Below, in pieces: positions 20,986-33,880 of a stretch of 64,000 nucleotides of DNA. Both the position numbers and the translations under genes were made by a program. Position 1 is the stretch's first letter. Each line of letters opens with the position of its first letter. The DNA is from Polyodon spathula (Eukaryota; Chordata; Actinopteri; Acipenseriformes; Polyodontidae): positions 74,041,618 to 74,105,617 of the forward strand of contig NC_054537.1 of assembly GCF_017654505.1 (NCBI RefSeq). The letters are read 5' to 3'. The notes beneath the pieces were generated by a model. That model was not told the DNA's origin. It did not search any database and was given only the letters and a program-made list of their open reading frames with translations.

Positions 20986-22400
20986 GTGTGTCATTACTTT
21001 TTTATTGCTGGCATTCTAATATTTAAAACCATAACAAGAAAACATGCTACTATATAAAGGTTGCAGTAGTATATCCTTAGTAGGTGGCTCCTTTCACTTG
21101 ACCCTGTCACAGGTCTCACTTCATAAGACAGTGCCCCCCTTCCAACCTGAAAAGTGCAATATCCTTTGCCACATTTTGTTGCTAAAGCCTATGTATTGCT
21201 CGTTATTGTATATTGTTCCAAAACAAACCACACCTTTCTATAAAATGATTACTTTTGTCTGATAATCAGTACTTTACAAAATAGAAAGTGAAGTAAGATG
21301 TAGAAAAAAATGCACTTCAGTGTTTATGGACTCCTGAGTCTTTATAGTGCTATTGCATACTAAAAAGAAGGACATGTACAGTATATTCATACAAGTGTAT
21401 TTATGTTCTGGAGATATAAGAATGCCCTGCTTTTACAGAACCTGTTTAAAAAGAAATCATGTTGGCATGACTGATTACCACAAAACAAGAAGGAATTCTT
21501 CACGGTTTCATTCAAACATAGGAAGTAGTTCTTTTGGGTAAATTTTCTCACACAATAAGCTACAGTTCAGTTTTGTGGCACCATCTGACACAAATACATT
21601 TTAGATTACTGTCTCACATCAATATCTGGGCCTACTATGTTATGGGTTTGTTGTTTTCATCAGTATATTTGCATTTGCCTTTGAATTTCCTGTCTGAGTT
21701 TCTCACAAGGTTTTTTTTTTCAAAAATTGTGTAAATTGAATAGGTGAGTAAAAGGCTTTGACCAATAGAGACTATTGTTATTTTGATCAAATGTTCTACA
21801 GCATGTTGCCCAAATCTAATCTAAAGATGCGAGTGAGGTAAATTCATGGGAAAGCAAAAAAAAAAAAAAAAAAAAAAAAAGGGTACATTGGTACATGTGG
21901 CTTTATGCTTCAGGGCTTGCGATTATCTGAATTAAATTCCTTTATACAGGAAACCTAATAACTCTCAGGTAGATGGAACTCCAGAACAAAACCCCTTTGG
22001 TCAGGTTATGGTGCCAAGCAGTTTGGAGCCAGGACCTGAACCATGTGTGGGACTTTTAAATGACTGAGAAGGGTATAAAAACTGCAGCAGAGAACCAATT
22101 CGATGTCATCAAATTTTTCAGAGCTGAACTGACAGTAATAATGGTCCCACAGGGAAAACAAACTGTTCATGTTTTAAAACTGGTTAGACACATCTTAGGT
22201 GAATATATTTACCCTTAACTTTATGTTTTAGTTTATTTCAAGTAAAACAGGAATGTTTTTAAAATTATGTTATAGTTGTACTAACCTTTGTGTAATAAAT
22301 GGAAGTAAAATTTGAATTTATGTAGCTGCTCCTTTTTGATTATGACAAAGAACACAATTTACTGTATATCTGTATCTGTATGTTAAACAAAATCTAAAGG
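20986..22400. other. Unannotated non-coding DNA
   Basis: Several 60-75 codon open frames without recognisable similarity, and an A run at 21857-21880. No supported feature. Confidence 0.5.
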
Positions 22401-22405
22401 GTGAA

Positions 22406-23003
22406 TGTCACAAAGACGGCTGCAGTGGGTTACGTCAGACCTGAAAATGGTGAAGGCGCTGATGCGCAGTTTAATAATTAAACAGACAAAAATAAAAGGT
22501 TTCTAACAAAAACAGCACACGGCACGTGAGGCCAAAATAAACAGACAAACAAAATGGACTAACACTTAAACAAATAGTGGACTAACAGACAAACACGGTG
22601 AGTGAAAACAACGGTTATATATATTTGACTTTGTTTACTTTTCTTGTTTTTAATTCTCTCCTCACCACACCCATTCTCCACTCACCGAACACACAACCCC
22701 GAGTGAGTGAAAACATGCTGCTTTTATGCAGCTGTACCGAGACTCAATTGCTAATCAATCATTCAGTTGGACTTGCGGTACAACTGCACATGAATTAATA
22801 AAGTGCAATTCCCTGTGCTCACAAATTATTACTTTTTACTTGCACGTGAAGTGCTGTGCAATCCTCGTGCCTAAATACAAATATACATTTTAAACACTTG
22901 TGTTACACAGACCCGTTTATATCCCGTGTACCAATGACTATACACCAACATTAACATAAAACATATAACACAAAATACACACAGGGGCGGGCACTTTGTC
23001 ACA
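22406..23003 (-). mobile_element. Solo LTR, family A copy 2, with 5-bp TSD GTGAA
   Basis: Runs from TGTCACAAAGACGG to GGGCACTTTGTCACA, flanked by GTGAA at 22401-22405 and 23004-23008. It aligns with 3375-3987 over its whole length, including GTGCTGTGCAATCCTCGTGC and the ACACAGACCCGTTTATATCC segment. Orientation is inferred as minus from promoter-like and polyadenylation-like signals. No internal region is present. Open frames inside it are not genes. Confidence 0.9.
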
Positions 23004-23008
23004 GTGAA

Positions 23009-24506
23009 AAACAGAAGCTCTGAGTTAACCAGCTTTGTACATCTCACAGTGCCTGGCCTCTAATGAAACAACTGGCTGTGTACGTAACATGATTATCGTC
23101 CTTACCCGAAGCTGTACCATGCTTTATTATGATTAGTAATATGCTTTCACTACACATACTGTGCTTCACTGTGCTTTTTCAAGAGTATACTGAAATAAAG
23201 CTTGATATAATAAATATTACCGGGTATACTGTATAACTTAGGAAATACAACTTCTGGGCAAAAAAAAAAAGTAACAGAAACTATGATAAATTAATACAGG
23301 CCATATTTTCTCAGTTTTTCAAGCCATTTATAAATGCATCTCTAAAAAAGAATACAGTTCAGCCTCCCGGTGTAGTACATGTTCCCCATGCCCTCTGAAT
23401 TCTGGAGTCCCCTTCCCCCATTTCTGTGTCCTTTTTATCCCGTAATGAGTGACCCACCAGTCCATATCATCTTACAGAGTTTGAGTAGAAAAAGTGAACG
23501 GGCAGACTGTGTGGTCAGTGTTCTCAGTACCCCCCCCTCGCTAGCCATTACATCATCCAACTCATCTATAATAGGATTTTCAGCAGGCTTGGCTTCGTTA
23601 TTAAAATAGTAATTAATTTTTTCCTGAGCACAAAACCAACTGGTTTCCACAGGGCCACAGGAGCTACAGAAGTGTTTTTTTTTTTTTTTCCCCATCAAAA
23701 CCGGGTCTGTCTGCCAGACATAATCTGCTAACCAACTTTACAGTACATATAGTCCCTGAGCAAATGTGATTAAAGAACCACACAATAAAACCCTCTGAGA
23801 AAATTAATTCAGTTCCTAGAAGAAAAGTTTGATAAACTTGTGCAATGCTCCGATGACATCGCATAATAGAAGTTCAGAGTTTGATCCCCTTGAAGGATAA
23901 ATGAATGGCCAGAAAGGTCCAGTGGTTCCCAGAGAAAACAATAAAAACACATCTGCTACAACTAATTCACTTTACCTTTTTATATTGGAAAATCCATTAA
24001 CCATTTCAGATGGTGGTAGCAGAATGGTATGGTTTTGCTGATTATGCTGTATGATTTTTTATGTCTCTGTATCATTTGATTATGCTGGGATGCAGCTCTG
24101 TGGAGTGAAAAATGTTCTTTTATGCCAGTAAATGTATACTCTTCTTGGAGGAGAAATCTTAGTATTCCTACTGAGGCCTTGTGTTTGGGTTAATGTGTTT
24201 AGTCATCCTCTGTTTTGTGTCAATGTGATCACAAAACTAGATTCAGGACCTAATTGTGTTGTCAACAATCTAGTTACATTCTTTTTAAAGCTTTTGATTG
24301 TTACACTGGGGTCTAACTGCATTTCTTTTGCTTTTAGTGCTGAACTTCACGCTGGAGTATTATAGACTGAAACATTTTCCTTTATATCAACCAAGCAAAA
24401 CTTACTCTAAAATTGCATTTTTAATACCAAATAACAAAACAAATAACAAATTGACAATGATGTTTTTTAATTGTATTAATTGTACATACTTATCATAGTG
24501 TTTGCT
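23009..24506. other. Unannotated non-coding DNA
   Basis: A minus-strand open frame of 87 codons at 23435-23698 (Lys-rich start, then NPIIDELDDVMASEGG) is not recognised. Nothing else is supported. Confidence 0.45.
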
Positions 24507-24640
24507 ATTTGGTATCATTCCCAAAATGTGGATAACTGTGCCATAATTAAAATGTAATCCTAGGGTAAGCTGTATTTTTGTATTCTCAAATTGGTATTAC
24601 ATTTTAATTATGGTACCACATCTTTAAAGGAGTACCAAAT
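24507..24640. repeat. Fold-back repeat with 18-bp perfect core
   Basis: CCATAATTAAAATGTAAT at 24541-24558 is the exact reverse complement of 24596-24613. Weaker pairing extends outward to ATTTGGTA and TACCAAAT. A third partial copy of the core occurs near 24779-24798. It may be a small MITE. Confidence 0.7.
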
Positions 24641-26322
24641 AAAAAACCAAAACACAAACTTATATATAATAGACATTTTGGGGAGTTTCAGCATTTTTAA
24701 ATTAAGAAAATTGCAATAATCCTTATTTCAGTTTGTGTTACTTGGTGTGTCTTTGGAAGCAAAATAGGATTACAAAGCCATAATTAAAATATAATCCAGG
24801 CTCAGTCTGCACACTGTTTTAATTTTTGTATTTAGGGCTGACAAATACTGTCAATATGTGTTCATGTTGACGATCTGGAGCATCTCATTTAGATTTTTTT
24901 TGTTTTGCATTACTATACCGAAGATACCCATGAAGGTTCATAGAGTACTGTAGTTATTCCATGAATGAGCCGAATAGCCAAAACATGAAATAACAACAGC
25001 ACTACATGAACGTTCATGGTGTATTCTTTTGATTAATATTACAAGTGCAATGTATAGCAAATAAAGTATGTTTAAACCTAAACTAAACAACTGACTGTGA
25101 AGATTTAGTTTCCTTAGCAACACAGCGTAATTTTGAACCTTGCAATTCACCCAGTCATTCTGTCGTTGTATTTGAATGAATGTAACATAGAATCTAAAAT
25201 GAGATCTGGTAAAAAAAAAAAAAAAAAAAAAAAACATAAATAAAATAAGTAAATCACTCAGCAGCACCAGTTATGAAAAAGATTTGTAAAGAGAGTGATG
25301 ATAATTTAAGGTTCTAATCTACCAGCCAAACACATATACCACCTGACTGTAATATTCAGGGAACATAAAATATCTCAGTAACGGAAACAAAACTACCAAC
25401 AGGAAAGGAAAGCAGTTTTAAAGACATATTCTGCCACAAACCAAATGACAAAAACCCACACCTTGATATACTACAGGAAGGAACTGTTAGGAAATAAATT
25501 AGGCACAGCACCAGGCAATGTTATGCAATACCACCTGACGTGTCAGTATATAAGGACAGTTAACTGATAGCTAGTTGGTCATAACATGTGTAGATACAAA
25601 AATATATCCCAGTGTGAAATGGTTGTGGGTTGTTCCCTGACAAACGAAGCTGTATTATCCAGAAAAGTAAGTTAGACAAGATGAATTTCACCATGCACTA
25701 GAGTGTGCCTATAGTTATTCCAGTGGAACAGCAATTAGAGTGAAAGCAAGAAAAAATCCAACCTTCTAACTGACGAGGACACGTCAAAGTAATACTGTTC
25801 TCCATTAAACTGCTGTCTGACTTACACATAAAAGAAAAATTGTGAAATGTTGAGGTTAGTTAATTTATCTACACTACACTATGAATTAAACAATAGGTGA
25901 ACTATTTTTTCCCCTAACATCATCACACCTTAATGAGGTATTTTTCTTGACAATACAGGGCACTGTAAATTCTCCAGTTCAGGAATTTAAATTACAGTTG
26001 TGCAATCTGTTCTTACTTTTCTGGTTGGTTACGTAAGGTGCATGTGCAGGTGCTGTGCCCTGCTAATCAGAAATTTCTTTAATAAAGAGACAGAGGGACA
26101 CTTCATTTTTTATATTTACTCCATGGCATTCCACTAAAATGCAGTTCCATATTCCAATAGCGTGCCCATTTTCCTGTTTGTGTGTGTGTTCTCCATAGAT
26201 ACCTGCAAGGTATGCTAGTGAGTTACACTGATCTTTCTCCAAAACAAACACTATTCACTGTAGACACCACAAAAGAGCATTACAAAGTTATACAATATTT
26301 TATTTTTTCAAATGTATCACTC
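24641..26322. other. Unannotated non-coding DNA
   Basis: Contains an A run of about 24 bases at 25211-25234. No coding similarity, inverted repeat or RNA gene was recognised. Confidence 0.5.
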
Positions 26323-26327
26323 ATGGT

Positions 26328-27035
26328 TGTGACAGGGAGAGCCCTGTCACTGGTTCTTGCGCAATTGAGTGCAGCTGGGATGCAGAACAGGAGACGTTTT
26401 TCTGGGCAACCAATTGAGCAGTTAGCCTCGCCCGGTGCTGAGCTGATTGTGGTGTCTGGATTGGCTGGGGGGGGCATGCCCGGGGAGGCTGCGTGGAGCT
26501 CAAAAAGTGTTTGTGCCACAGCTCGAAGCTACTGTATGGCCATTGCTACATAGACAGGCACTGAGTGAAAGCTTGCACTTGTTGACATTGAGGAGGAGAG
26601 TATCCTCTTTGCAGGATTAACTACTACGGAACCCTTCAGCTACAAGATGGTACTCATGAAGGCATTGCCCAGCCGAGGCTGCTTGAAGAGGCAGGAGTCG
26701 CTGTGAGGATGCCAGGACTCAGAAGTAGGTTAGTTTAGGGGAGGTTGATCCCAAACAGTGAATAGAGAGGGTTTCTGTAGTGTAGTATGTACCTGGAGTA
26801 GGACGTTTCTTTTAGTGAGATTGGCGCTCGCCTTGTGTGGCAAACTTAAATTTTTAGCTTTGTTTTGTTTTCATTTATTAAATGTGACAATAGGGCTACC
26901 ATTGCTGGTATGCTGGTGGCAGCACTTGTGTTATTAAATCTGTGCACCTGTGCAGCGTGTCAACATCCAATGCTTTGTATCTGCCTCAGTATTAGGCAGT
27001 GATGACCCAAACACGTAGCAGGTCCCACTGTTACA
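26328..27035 (+). mobile_element. Solo LTR, family B, with 5-bp TSD ATGGT
   Basis: Starts TGTGACAGGGAGAGCC and ends CCCACTGTTACA, flanked by ATGGT at 26323-26327 and 27036-27040. It is GC-richer than its surroundings, with a polyadenylation-like ATTAAA in the 3' half, so plus orientation is favoured. There is no internal region. It is unrelated in sequence to the family A LTRs. Overlapping open frames at 26182-26553 are incidental. Confidence 0.75.
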
Positions 27036-27132
27036 ATGGTTCCTACCAATATTTTTTCTGCTAAAGACCCTTCTTCTAGTTAGTTCCCCACAAGGAATGT
27101 TTGGCTCATCAATGACTAAAGTCAAAAAGAGT

Positions 27133-27136
<4 letters not shown>

Positions 27137-27175
<39 letters not shown>

Positions 27176-27425
27176 TTTCTTTTTATATAGCACCTTTCAT
27201 AGTGGACTACCATCACAAAGCGCTTTACAAGATATGAGACTAGGGTGTGTGAACTATGCACAGCTGCAGAGTCTCTTACAACAACGTCTCACCCGAAAGA
27301 TAGAGCACAAGAAGGTTAAATGACTTGCTCAGGATCACACAATAAGTCAGTGGCTGAGCTGGGATTTGAACTAGGGAACTCCTGGTTACAATCCTGTTTC
27401 TTTAACCACACAGCCTCCTAGAGAA
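27137..27425 (-). mobile_element. tRNA-derived SINE (family 1, copy 2)
   Basis: On the minus strand, a head with CTAGTTCAAATCCCAGC (B box) leads to GTGAGACGTTGTTGTAAG, then CTTGTAAAGCGCTTTGTGAT and GAAAGGTGCTATATAAA, ending in the ATT tract (AAT on the plus strand, 27137-27175). Collinear with the copy at 14283-14571. Confidence 0.85.
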
Positions 27426-27903
27426 ACTAATTTGATTATTAGTCTCACCTTCAACACATGTAAGAGTTTCCCTGTAATAACAAACAAACAAAAAAACACA
27501 TCATCAGACTTATTGCATTAACTGAAATAACTCAACTTGTCCATCACAACACAATTGTCAGGAGGGAAGCTCTCACAGGTATAGAAGATGAATATTGAAA
27601 CTAGTCTCAAACTCCAACCTTTGAACTCACATTGATGATGCAAAAGTTCCATGTGAGGAACAACCTCATGTTCTTTAGTAGACAACATATTGCTATGAAC
27701 CAGAACAGGAAGGATGTAATAACAAACAGAAGCAATGTAAGAATTGCAAACAGAATAACCAAATAACATGAATGATACAAATGTGCTGTGATAATTTAAA
27801 TGCATGTTCTTGTTTTGATCTACTGTACATAAAATTAATTATAACTTGAAAGTAGAGTATTTGATGTCCAAAGCATACTGTACTGTAATATACACAGTAT
27901 GTT
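27426..27903. other. No gene seen
   Basis: Minus-strand open frames here show no family motifs. Confidence 0.5.
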
Positions 27904-27914
27904 AAAAATGCCAT

Positions 27915-28408
27915 TGTGAGGGCACCTGAGTGGCGCATCCTGGAAAGGCGCTCCGTGTGGCTTGCAGGATGCGCTCTATAGCCTGGAGGTTGCTGGTACG
28001 AGTCCAGGCTATTCCACTGCCGACCATGGACAAGAGTTCCCAAAGGGCGGCACACATTTGGCCAAGCATTGCCCGGGTGGGAAGGGCTTAGGTCAACCAG
28101 GGTGTCCTCGGTTCACCACACACCACTGACCCATGAATACTGTTCGGGCTTGCCTGTAAGCTGTCCAGAGCTGCGTTGTCCTCCTACGCTGTAGCTCTGA
28201 GGTGACTGCATGGCGGGCCTGCAGAGTGAAAAGAAGCGGTCGGCTGATGGCACACATTACGGCGGACAGCGTGTGTTTGTCTTCGCCGCTCCTGAGTGAG
28301 CATGGGGGTGGTAGCGGTGAGCTGAGCCTAAAATAATACAATTGGCAATTTCAAATTGGGAGATAAATGGGGTAGAAATCAATTGGCGACTTGTAAATAA
28401 AAAAATTA
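27915..28408 (+). mobile_element. Long tRNA-derived SINE (family 2) with TSD
   Basis: Flanked by AAAAATGCCAT at 27904-27914 and 28409-28419. The head GGGCACCTGAGTGGCGCATC carries an A box and GGTACGAGTCCAGGC a B box, from a tRNA gene ancestor. A GC-rich body of about 350 bases follows (containing CTGTAGCTCTGAGGTGACTG and AAGAAGCGGTCGGCTGATGG), then an A-rich end. I associate this SINE with sturgeon or paddlefish genomes, from memory only. The minus-strand open frames over it are shadows. Confidence 0.8.
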
Positions 28409-28729
28409 AAAAATGCCATCTGACCATGGAAAAACAGTACATTATGATTTGGTGTAAAAGCAGCACCCGGACCAAACATAAACTGACATGGATCTCCGGA
28501 ATCAATTTATGCTAATACCCATAGCTACTGAGTTTATTTAAAAAGCAGTCAGTCTGTTTTATAGAAACTGAGAAATAAATTAATGCACAATTGAGTATGT
28601 TTAGTTAGAAACAATGACAAATACATTTTGATGATGTTACAAAATTATTCAAAATATGAAATCAGTACCAGAATTAAGAAAATGCAGCTTCTTGTTTTTA
28701 TTTATTTATTAATATGAAACTCATCAGAA
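28409..28729. other. No gene seen
   Basis: AT-rich with no recognisable element. Confidence 0.5.
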
Positions 28730-28965
28730 GAAACATAAAGACGGCTGGAGTGGGGGACGTCAGACCAGAAACAGGAACCAGGAAATAAACAAAGAGATGG
28801 AGTTTTGGGGAAGCTGAGCATTTGCTTGTGCTCAGCATTTAATGAAAGAACAGAACAGTAAATAAAAAGGCTGTAACAAACAAAAACACAGGACATGGCA
28901 CTCGTCGCCAAAACAAAGACAAACAAAACAAACTATACAGACAAAACACGGTGAGCTTCTATTTT
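28730..28965 (-). mobile_element. Solo LTR family A, partial copy 3
   Basis: AAAGACGGCTGGAGTGGG through GACAAAACACGGTGAG aligns with the corresponding end of the LTRs at 3375 and 22406. The other half is not collinear. Beyond the microsatellite, GTGTGCCCGCCCGTG (about 29158-29172) resembles the opposite LTR end but in inverted orientation. Confidence 0.65.
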
Positions 28966-28979
28966 TTACTACTATTTAC

Positions 28980-28980
<1 letters not shown>

Positions 28981-29066
<86 letters not shown>
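28981..29066. repeat. Palindromic (TTA)n-(TAA)n microsatellite
   Basis: About 15 ATT triplets switch at about 29026 to about 13 TAA/AAT triplets, making a nearly perfect hairpin of about 40-bp arms inside the broken LTR copy. Confidence 0.9.
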
Positions 29067-29067
<1 letters not shown>

Positions 29068-29215
29068 GTACATCAGTAGGTTAGGGCAAGAGGTGAGTGA
29101 CTTGTGTGTTGGGGCTCAATTGGGGTTGTAATTATATGTTATATGTTGTTGTTTTATGTGTGCCCGCCCGTGAAACGGTGATATAATATATTATATATAT
29201 ATATATATATATATA

Positions 29216-32200
29216 CTGATATACTGAAGTGGAAGGCCCTTTTTGTATTATGCTTGCTACACTGAAGCTGAATAAAGGCTAATTACCAAATTGTATTGCA
29301 TGCCAGTGTTCCCCAGTCCCTTTAGGCCCTCCATGACCAGCTGCTTTTTCAAACACTTGCAGGTACACAGGGCTAAAAGTTCAATCACAAGGGAGTAAGA
29401 TGAAAGAACAGGAAACCTCTCTGGTTATCCCCTGAAGGAAATATTTGCAGAGAAAGGACAACAACAAATATAAGTGCTAATAAATGTCTAATTCTTATAG
29501 TGATAAAGACCACGGAAGAAGGTTTGAACTCCCTTCAGTGTCTGGTGCAACAAACTTAGATTGAATTGATTTATACATTCCACACAGATGCATGGTTATT
29601 CCCACGTGCACCTCTCGTGTTTAGCAATGTTTATGTGGAGCAAATTTGTTCGTTTATAAATACAAAACACAAACATTTATTAAAATATTAGTAAGCCCCT
29701 TAAAGTGTGACCAAGAAAAGTGTCAAAATAATTCACTGATTTTGTTACGGACAATTCACCCCATTTCTTAACACTTTCCTGGTGAGACACATTTTTTGCA
29801 CATGTGTTAAGAGTCCTAATTGATAACTTTTTATTCCTTTTACCTTAGGAGGTAGTGGGTTCAAATCTGGCTTAAAACACTGCTGAAATGTGTTTATTGG
29901 TCGTATTCCACATCACAAAACCCCTTCACTTTTAGGTAAAAACAGGTGAAGACTGAGGTGTGTTCAGAGCTTGAGTATGGGGGAAGCACTCATTCTCAAG
30001 ACAGTGCCAGTGCCATTATCCCTTACTTTTCATGACCACAAACATCACAATGAATAGCAGATTGAATGGACATTTCTTTACGTCAACTGTAATGATAAAA
30101 TTAACATGAAAGGCAAGTGACAAAAGCAACTCCTTCACGAGCAGGGATATGGTGATGATTGTTTTGATGACACCCGATCTCAGACAAGAATTCCCACAAG
30201 CTGGATAAACACAAGGGTGCTTTAGTAAAGCAGAAGATAAAATATCCCTACAATCTTAAAGAATACATTCACATGTTATGGTTGGGTGTTTCAATAATAC
30301 ATTTACACATACTAACATGAATTGCACTATGCATGTATAGTCCACTGATGCATTAATAAATCTGTTCTGCTAATACTAACTGGATTTTAGCTGGACAACA
30401 GGTGTATTTTCTGAATACACAGTTTAGCTGAATTATGTAGTCTTTTTGTAAACAGTAGCCAATGAATTATATTTTACTTTTAATAGATTATGGTTATGGG
30501 TCACTCACAACAGATTTAACAACAACCATATTCTAATCTCTGTTCTCTTTTTAATCTTTTGAATTTGTATCATCAACATCCAGGCCACCATGACGTACAA
30601 TGAGAAAAAAAAAAAAAAACACTTAGCCGCACGTTTGGAGACTGTAATGCATCTTCAAACCATAACCTAATGGTACAATGAGCTTGAACATTTGCAATAG
30701 TCTACTAACATGTACTTACCTTGCTTTATTTTACTAAACCAGCATGAAACATCAGATTTTTTTTTTTTAAATCATGTCTTCTTTTTAATAATGGCTTTGT
30801 TAATTAAAACATGTTTTATACAACAAGGATAAATGTCCTTAAGAATAGTAACAGAGGCTTTAATAACTGAAGTTATTAAGAATACATCCTGTTCCTATGT
30901 GCACTCACGATCTCCTCTGAGCAGTAATCCTATAGTGAAAGATAAATGGGAATCAGTGTATAATAATAATGTAATTAGTCTCAGTCAGTGGAAAGTGCAG
31001 CTACTTAAATCATCCTTACATATGAAATGTTCCTTCAAGGAGATGTCAATCATATTTACAAAAAATACAAGAGGAAACCAATCAAAAAAGATTAAAAACC
31101 AGTGAGCTTGAAAGAAGTTTAAAACAAATCCTTCATGCTTCCCCAACGAATAACACATACCATTTTTAAATTATGACTTGCAGCATGACTGTGGCTTGTT
31201 TTCATAGTCTGCTTGGTGTCATGCTCAAAAGTCCAAGAAATGTGGAAAATAAATATTACGGTATTTATCCTGAGACAATATGTAGTCATTGCTGTCGTGA
31301 GAAGTCATGCAATGTTTATCTTAATAGATTTAGTCAGCTGGTGAGATGAATAAGAGCCTAGAACTAGAAGAAGCAAACATTTGCCTTTTTTTTCCCCCAA
31401 TGCTGTTATTTCACTTTGCATGGCCAAGGACATCAATCTTTCTTCTGTGTCAAGCAAAAAAAAACAAAAAAACCAAGAAACATGGCCCTGGCTCGGCCGG
31501 ATCTTTTGGACCCTGCACTTAGCATCCACACTTTATCTTATAAAAAAGGGGGCGTGGAGATTCGCCACAGTATTAAAATGGTTCTGTGGCAGACAATGAA
31601 AGCTGGACTGACTAAATATCTCTTGCATAAACGACTTCCTATCTATTGTTCAGGTTTCAAAGGGAATTAAAGAAAATGATCGGACAGGCTCATTAATAGT
31701 TCCAGTGTAAATAAACCAGGTGGCCACAGCAATCAACAGGTGTATAGAATGGAGCTGGAGTTTGTAATCCAAGTGAAGGGTTTAGAGAATGTATTTTATT
31801 TTCTTTCCTCCACATTTACTTTAAAAAGGCCAGATACTGTCTAGACTTAAATGTTTAAAGTCTAGACTTTAAAAATAAAAATATTTATTCCAAAGACATT
31901 ACAAGTGCAATATTATTTATGTAAGCACAAATAAATACAAAAGTAAACATACTATCTACTTTTACTTATTTAATCCTCTGTTGCTTCACTTTTTAAATGG
32001 TGTATAGTTGTACTTGCTTTTTCCAGGCCATTTTGTAATATATTATGAAGACTTTCTGCACATTTTCTGATCTATTACTAGTCAGAAATACTTATTATGT
32101 TGGTTTATTGGTAAACTCCTGGTAAAGTCGAGACATTTTTAGTCCCTTATAAGTGATATCAGGGTTTCGCTGTACATTATATTATTATTAATATACACAT

Positions 32201-33727
32201 TTGTTATAGGAAAAAATATATATAATAAACAAAGATCGGAAAAAAAGAGTTAATGTGTTAATTATTATTATTATGAGTCTTTTCATTGGTAATTGATTTT
32301 AATATTTCTAGATATTGAGCAGTTATAAAAAAAAATATTCTGCGAATGTTGCCTTTTAATTGGAAAGTTGAAGGGGTGTGACCTTTGGAAGTAGGCCTCA
32401 ACACCTTATATCCCCACAAATAAAGCTTGAGGATTTTTTTAGAAGATTGCTTTTGCTCTATTATTATATGATTAATTCATATTTAGTTGTCTGTGTAGCC
32501 TAAAAAGTTGTATAGTCTCACCAGTATGTGTAGGTGTGATATGTTGAATTAGTTAATGTTCAATAGGCAATATGTAAAATCATAAATAGTTATTATAAAG
32601 TTCTACAAATAACTATCTAACTACATAACTCTGTCTATTTAAAAAAAATATATAAAGGGCAAGGGGGAGAGAAAAATGTAGAACAGTGTTACCAATGCAT
32701 TGGCTTAATTGTCAGTTTAAAAAGTATGAATGCTTCTGTTGCACTGTATGTTTCAGCGGAGTGAACTTGCATCGATACCACAGAGATGTCAGTCCTGTTC
32801 TGCAGCCATTTGTAAAAAAAAAGGCTGTGATGTGAGATTGATGACTTAAATACTTCATCAATCAATGCTGCAGCCAATGTGTTGTTCTGTGATTGGTGGA
32901 AAATTCAGGCAATCCATCTTTCCTCCAAGGGCTGCATTCGATTCAGGTATTTCTTGATTATTTAACCGAGCACATGTCACTGAAACTTGTGACATGGACA
33001 GAAGCCCAGTTGCTTTCATGTGCCATTAGTGTTATGTGACTTATATACAGATTGCTGTAATACTGTGCAAATCTAGTGGAAAGGTTGCATGCTATGAAGT
33101 GGATTTGTGACAGCATCTTTACTCTTTTATGAACTTCCCCAGCTTCCTTTAAAACAGCACATTTAACAGACTCTCTGTGCATTATCACAGTTGCCTGTCA
33201 CAAACCTGATACACGTTTGGCTATTAAATATATTCTGTTTTTATCTGCCCAATTATTTTACCCCAGATTACCTCCCCAATCCCACAACCAAACTAGCTTC
33301 CTCTTGTACACCTAGCTTGAGCTATGGGCCTCTGGAGGACAAGGGCACTAAAAATGCGCTTGTGTAAAGAATGGTTTTCACCTGGAGTTCTGCACCCACT
33401 ATCAAATTAGCACTTTGCTATCATTAACCCATTTAAATGATATTGAAGAAAGAGCATGGAATTGAGCGGGGATCTGGAATACTACGTGGGCACAAGCATT
33501 ATAATGAAATGTAAAGATGAGATGTACATGGGCAATTACTGACCCTTCAAAAACTTTGCACCTCCTCTTACAAGGTGCAAACCAGTAAAGAAGCAAGTAA
33601 TTAAGAGTTGTATAAAAAAAACACCTTCAGAGACATGTCATTGGCCTCAGGATGGCTGTTGTGGTACACTTCCTGATGAGGCAACGCTTGGCTCTTGTTA
33701 GTTAAGGACAGGCATGAAAAACTTTGG
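29216..33727. other. Unannotated non-coding DNA
   Basis: About 4.5 kb with scattered A/T runs and short open frames (for example 30833-31105) lacking recognisable similarity. Near 29840 the words GTAGTGGGTTCAAATC look like a SINE B box, but no body follows. A short (AT)n tract at about 29193-29215 lies just before. Confidence 0.5.
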
Positions 33728-33880
33728 AGAAGGGCAAGACGAAGGAGACCCCACATGTTCATACTTTGGGTCACTTTGTTTGTTATGCCAGAGGATGCAG
33801 TGATAAGGTGTTATCATCCCTCCGCAGGTCATCCTAGACGTAATAGCTGAATTTAACCTTTTCATCACCTGGTTGACTGT
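33728..33880 (+). pseudogene. Harbinger transposase N-terminal fragment
   Basis: One frame reads RRARRRRPHMF, then VMPEDAVIRCYH. After a +1 slip, QVILDVIAEFNLFIT continues. HARBI1-like transposases carry an Arg-rich leader, then F-x-MPEDAVI-x-RYRL-x-x-x-VI near the N-terminus, and the match follows that order. Only about 50 codons are recognisable. It is a different region of the protein from the fragment at 2897-3226 and on the other strand, so these are separate insertions. Confidence 0.5.

Noticed and set aside
23435..23698. 87-codon minus-strand frame with KKKKK start
   Set aside because: Lys run comes from a T homopolymer; the rest matches nothing I recognise and length is within chance.
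26182..26553. 123-codon open frame and overlapping minus-strand frames
   Set aside because: They cross the left edge of the solo LTR and have no family motifs.
27915..28015. A and B boxes considered as a tRNA gene
   Set aside because: They belong to a SINE head with a long body and target duplication; no cloverleaf acceptor stem closes at the expected distance.
27693..28505. Three minus-strand frames of 82-120 codons
   Set aside because: They lie over or beside the tRNA-derived SINE and are antisense shadows.
30833..31105. 90-codon plus-strand frame
   Set aside because: No motif, no similarity recognised, AT-rich composition like its flanks.
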